A stretch of 64,000 nt of DNA, taken from the NCBI GenBank assembly GCA_964019165.1, contig OZ025278.1, forward strand, positions 13,209,786 to 13,273,785, given 5' to 3'. The translations under genes were made by a program, and so were the position numbers. The notes beneath the pieces were generated by a model. That model ran no database searches and was not told where the DNA came from. It saw only the letters and a list, made by a program, of their open reading frames with translations. This DNA is from Mastigias papua. Lineage: Eukaryota > Cnidaria > Scyphozoa > Rhizostomeae > Mastigiidae. Below, one piece after another: positions 60,901 through 64,000 of the stretch (its first letter is position 1; the number at the start of each line of letters is the position of its first letter).

Positions 60901-63900
60901 GCAGGATTGTTTTGCCTAGAGTTAGGACTACTCTGCATAGTGTTAATACAATCACCTTATATTGAATAAAATTTATGCCAAACTCTACCAGTTGATGTTA
61001 CAGATTTCGACTCATTGAATCCACTTAAAAGACATATTAAGTCGATCATGCAATTTGATTTCTGCTGTAAATTATGCAAAACGTATGGTTATAATGCAGG
61101 TTTTTTTGTAATTTACTACAGAAAGCCTTTAAAACTTGAGACCTTATTAACAGAAAATATGAGATCATATTTCAGTACACTGGCATCAATGAAAGAGTAT
61201 ATGTACACGTTCTTTTTATAGGAAATGTTTCTGGCCCAGTGATGAAACTTCCTAAGCTTTTTCATGATTTCTGTTTTAGAACTTTCTTTATGCTTTCTTA
61301 GCAAGAACATTTGAGTGTATGTAGAACTACAATGTTACAGACAGGCACTGAAGGAGCATAGAACTTGAACACGTCATAGATTGACACAGGCAATATCGAG
61401 GAGATGGTGGGCTTGTGTGAAAATCGGGATTTTAATTACACATGAACTTATTGACTTTCTCAGGTCTCAAAAATACGGTATTGAGCTTACTTAAGGATTT
61501 TAGAACAGTCGACCGCTCTTCTCCTATAAACCACTTTCTTATACCAAAAGAAAAACATGTTCTTTTAGAGTAATATGAAATATGTTTTTGTGACGTTATT
61601 AATTTCATATTTTTTAGGGTGGAGTAAATCTTTACGGTTCCTTCCCATATTACATTAGCATGGAAAACGATGGAAACGCTCATGGCGTATTTTTGTTCAA
61701 TAGTAACGCAATGGGTATTAATCTTTATCTTATTCAATGTTAAATGTTTTCTTGTATACAATTGTCTCGGCACAAAGGCCTGTTTGTATTTCATGTTCGC
61801 AAAAGACCTTCAGGAATATGACATTAACCCATTTCAACTCTCAGCAAACAGCAGTTCATATGGTTTGTTTAAGTGTATAGATGCCAGTATCATTTGAGTT
61901 GACAATGGAGGCCTCTCCATTGAGTATGATTGTGCATCTAGCTGAAGCAGCATCTTTGTACATAGTTTTGATACACTCTTTTGTGTGTATGGTATCCTTT
62001 GAAGTTGTTCTTTATCCAGCCCCTTTTGAACCAAACACCATCTGAAAGCATTGAATAGTTATGGTTTCTAAGATATTCTTGGAAAATGTTTTATCGAATG
62101 AGTTAAAGGCATCTAAAATAAAAGATGCATTACTTTCCTGAAAAGATCGACTTCTAATAAAGTTGTAGGCAAATGTTTGCTATGTAAGTCCCAAAATAAA
62201 ACCTGGTCATCCTAACAATTACGTACCTTGATGCTTGACCCGTGCCTACAATGGGGCACAGATGGATATCAGATCCGGCAGACAAAAATTCTGTCCGTAA
62301 ATCACAAAGCATACATTTTCTATCGACAAATTGTTTTAATTTTTGTACTTTAGGAACCCAAGAAGTTAGATGTGGCGTAGCAGACAGCTCATTAGTTGTT
62401 GCATTTACAGATTCAGAAATCTTGGCGACAACCTGACTATATTATACTGTAAAATTTCAAACAGATATTATTCAATAATGAAAACCATTCTCATTTTTAG
62501 GCGTAGTGTGGGTCCTACCCCTTCCCTCCCTCCCCCAAGGAAAATTTCCAGGAACAGCCCTGCATCTGATAGTGTAAATTAGTAGCTAGTTAGTTTTAAG
62601 CCAGCAAATATAGAGAGAATATCATCTAATACTCTGTTCGTAGATATCATCATCCAGCCAAAGCCAGCTATTACTTTCAGGACTATTGGTGGCATTCTTG
62701 ACATGTTTTTCTTCATGGGACCAACACCTAATGATGTCATACAACAATTCACTGAGGTATGCCTATATGTTTTTGTTGATTAACTCTTGGGGTAGTAAGA
62801 GTGCGACTGCATTGCTACTCTTTGACAAGGAATGAAAAAAGTGCATTCAAGATTAGCCCGATGAAACTCAGTACAAAGTGGAAACGGAATATCTTTATGG
62901 CTTTATGTTTGGTCGCTGGACGTCGGGAATTTATTTTGCTAGCAGTGAACATTAGTGTTGGGGAAGAAACTAAATGCATTAAGGCACAGATGGAGAGAAA
63001 CTTTTAGAGCAAATCATTAGAGATTTTACCACATTATGTGACGTATCCCTTAATGCCCATAACGTTTACCATAAGGTGTATGTAACATTAAATTTTGCAT
63101 AATTTTGTAAACTGCAACAGTTTTCTGTTAGTTGATATTTATTAGTTTTACTCATTAGTATAAACTATCACGGCATCCAACTGTAAATAAAATGTGTTAT
63201 TATTATTATTTTTAAATTATATAGTTACTAGATTCTATCATATAAAATTTGATTTGGTTGTAAAGTAGACGGCTGCAGAAACTATTGGAAGATGAAAGAG
63301 CGAACCAGAGACCAATTGTTTATGATCCTTAGTACCTGGCCTCGATTGGTGCTGCCCTTCCCAATTAATTTAAAAAAATTATTCCGCTTAAGGTGGTCTT
63401 CTTCCAACCCCTATACTTTTTCACATTTTAGGATGCTGGCTTTGTTGTACAGACTCCTCTTAACTTTTTAGGATGAAAATATCTGAAAAATTTACAATTT
63501 ACTCCTGTATAAAGTGAACGTACATATTTCTGCACTCCTGTGCGTATATAACAATATTCTGTGCATACACAGCGTGTATTTCATCATTCTGACCTAGCAT
63601 ACTAATCCCGTAGTAGTCCTTACTGCGTAGCTTACTGAGAGAAATCTTCTCAAAACCTCATCATTGTGTTTTCCAGTTGGTGGGAAGGCCTCTGGTACCG
63701 CCATATTGGTCACTTGGCTTCCATCTCTGTCGTTGGGGCTATGGAACAATTGAGCAGATGGAAAAGGTTGATAAGGCTATGGCTGATAACAAGATTCCAC
63801 TGGATACACAATGGAACGATATCGAATACATGGACAAGCATCTTGATTTCTCGATCGACTCGAGCAAATGGCACGGACTTTCACAATATGTTGACAGTCT

Positions 63901-63934
63901 CCACCAGAAAGGAATGCATTACGTCATGATTATT
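54528..63934 (+). CDS. GH31 acid alpha-glucosidase (partial, 6 exons, runs off the right edge)
   Basis: Glycoside hydrolase family 31 enzyme related to lysosomal acid alpha-glucosidase and maltase-glucoamylase; releases glucose from alpha-1,4 glucans. Exons in continuous phase are 54528-54920, 55827-55972, 57577-57745, 61618-61714, 62644-62756 and 63677-63934 (392 codons). Residues 1-19 form a signal peptide. Residues 22-78 form a trefoil (P-type) domain with six Cys (22, 32, 43, 48, 49, 75) and R-G-C-C-W. The N-terminal beta-sandwich follows (Y-G-L-G-E-H, N-L-Y-G-S, L-F-N-S-N-A-M). The barrel starts at [15 protein letters not shown] with the substrate-site [11 protein letters not shown]. The nucleophile motif W-x-D-M-N-E should lie just beyond the window. 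The sequence is closer to GAA than to sucrase-isomaltase in these motifs. No transmembrane stalk is seen. Confidence 0.95.
55827..55972 (+). CDS. Alpha-glucosidase exon 2
   Basis: Encodes [12 protein letters not shown] through [13 protein letters not shown] plus two bases of Leu. The R-Y-x-V-P motif is shared by GAA and maltases. Confidence 0.93.
57577..57745 (+). CDS. Alpha-glucosidase exon 3
   Basis: Completes Leu, then [14 protein letters not shown] and N-I-Y-G-L-G-E-H, ending F-A-R-D-I-G-D-P-P. The donor is GTGAGT. Confidence 0.95.
58763..59047. mobile_element. MITE with GCTACAATAGTCGCCAAAAG ends
   Basis: About 285 bp. The left end GCTACAATAGTCGCCAAAAG continues as TCCTT, and is mirrored by AAGGACTTTTGGCGACTATT then GTAGC at the right. 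About 25 bp match perfectly, then similarity fades. It lies in intron 3 of the alpha-glucosidase gene. Confidence 0.8.
60045..60345. repeat. Dispersed repeat family D, copy
   Basis: Shares AGCACTGCAGTGTTACACA and AAAGTTCAATACTG with other family D pieces. In alpha-glucosidase intron 3. Confidence 0.45.
61210..61560 (-). repeat. Dispersed repeat family D, inverted copy
   Basis: Reverse-orientation match (AGCAAGAACATTTGAGTGTA, AACTACAATGTTACAG). It ends about 60 bp before exon 4 of the alpha-glucosidase gene. Confidence 0.45.
61618..61714 (+). CDS. Alpha-glucosidase exon 4
   Basis: Acceptor ATTTTTTAG. Encodes [13 protein letters not shown] then [11 protein letters not shown] plus one base. 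Donor GTATTA. Confidence 0.93.
62644..62756 (+). CDS. Alpha-glucosidase exon 5
   Basis: Encodes (D)[19 protein letters not shown] then [15 protein letters not shown]. Acceptor TCGTAG, donor GTATGC. Confidence 0.94.
63677..63934 (+). CDS. Alpha-glucosidase exon 6
   Basis: Start of the catalytic barrel: [26 protein letters not shown] and H-Y-V-M-I-I, ending in phase 0 at donor GTAAGT. Confidence 0.96.
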
Positions 63935-64000
63935 GTAAGTTGCCTCCAACTTCTTCATTTACTGCCTGTCCATTAATCTCGGCTTATTAAGCTCGACCTC

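Overview
This is a repeat-rich, AT-rich animal nuclear genome segment with spliced genes. The evidence is split genes with GT-AG introns in consistent phase, a vertebrate-like DNA polymerase beta, a rhodopsin-type receptor, and many SINEs, LINE remnants and small inverted-repeat transposons. Intron sizes and the L2/CR1-like LINE remnants fit a non-vertebrate metazoan such as a sponge or cnidarian. I cannot fix the species from sequence alone.

Four real genes can be supported. (1) DNA polymerase beta (POLB), + strand, 3434-26880, is complete. I traced 14 exons in continuous phase encoding 336 residues, including a 58-nt exon 2 and a 17-nt microexon 13. (2) An intronless class A GPCR, - strand, 31053-32327. 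(3) LAS1-like pre-rRNA (ITS2) endoribonuclease (LAS1L), + strand, 41866-47441, is complete in three exons (524 residues) with the HEPN motif R-H-D-A-T-H. (4) A GH31 acid alpha-glucosidase (GAA/maltase-like), + strand, from 54528 and running off the right edge. Six exons are visible, covering signal peptide, trefoil domain and the start of the (beta/alpha)8 barrel. The genes serve unrelated functions: base-excision repair, signalling, ribosome biogenesis and glycan breakdown. No operon or dedicated multi-gene system is visible.

The rest is repeats. The window holds three copies of a tRNA-derived SINE, a SINE with a 5S-rRNA-like segment, and remnants of three or four LINEs. It also holds a decayed 2.65-kb DNA transposon with 20-bp terminal inverted repeats, two copies of a Tc1/mariner-type MITE (one of them 94 bp upstream of the LAS1L start codon), and at least five other short inverted-repeat families. 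There are large (TA), (CA/TG), (ATTC) and (TTAG) arrays and a 21-22-bp minisatellite in LAS1L intron 2.

The observations most worth following are a 42-bp tandem duplication of the POLB exon 7 splice acceptor, which creates an in-frame optional 14-residue insert; a TA microsatellite pressed against the POLB exon 5 acceptor; a GC-AG intron after POLB exon 4; a tRNA-derived 26-bp near-perfect palindrome; a transposon sitting in the LAS1L upstream region; and a GPCR lacking the canonical extracellular disulfide cysteines. I found no convincing undescribed multi-component system.
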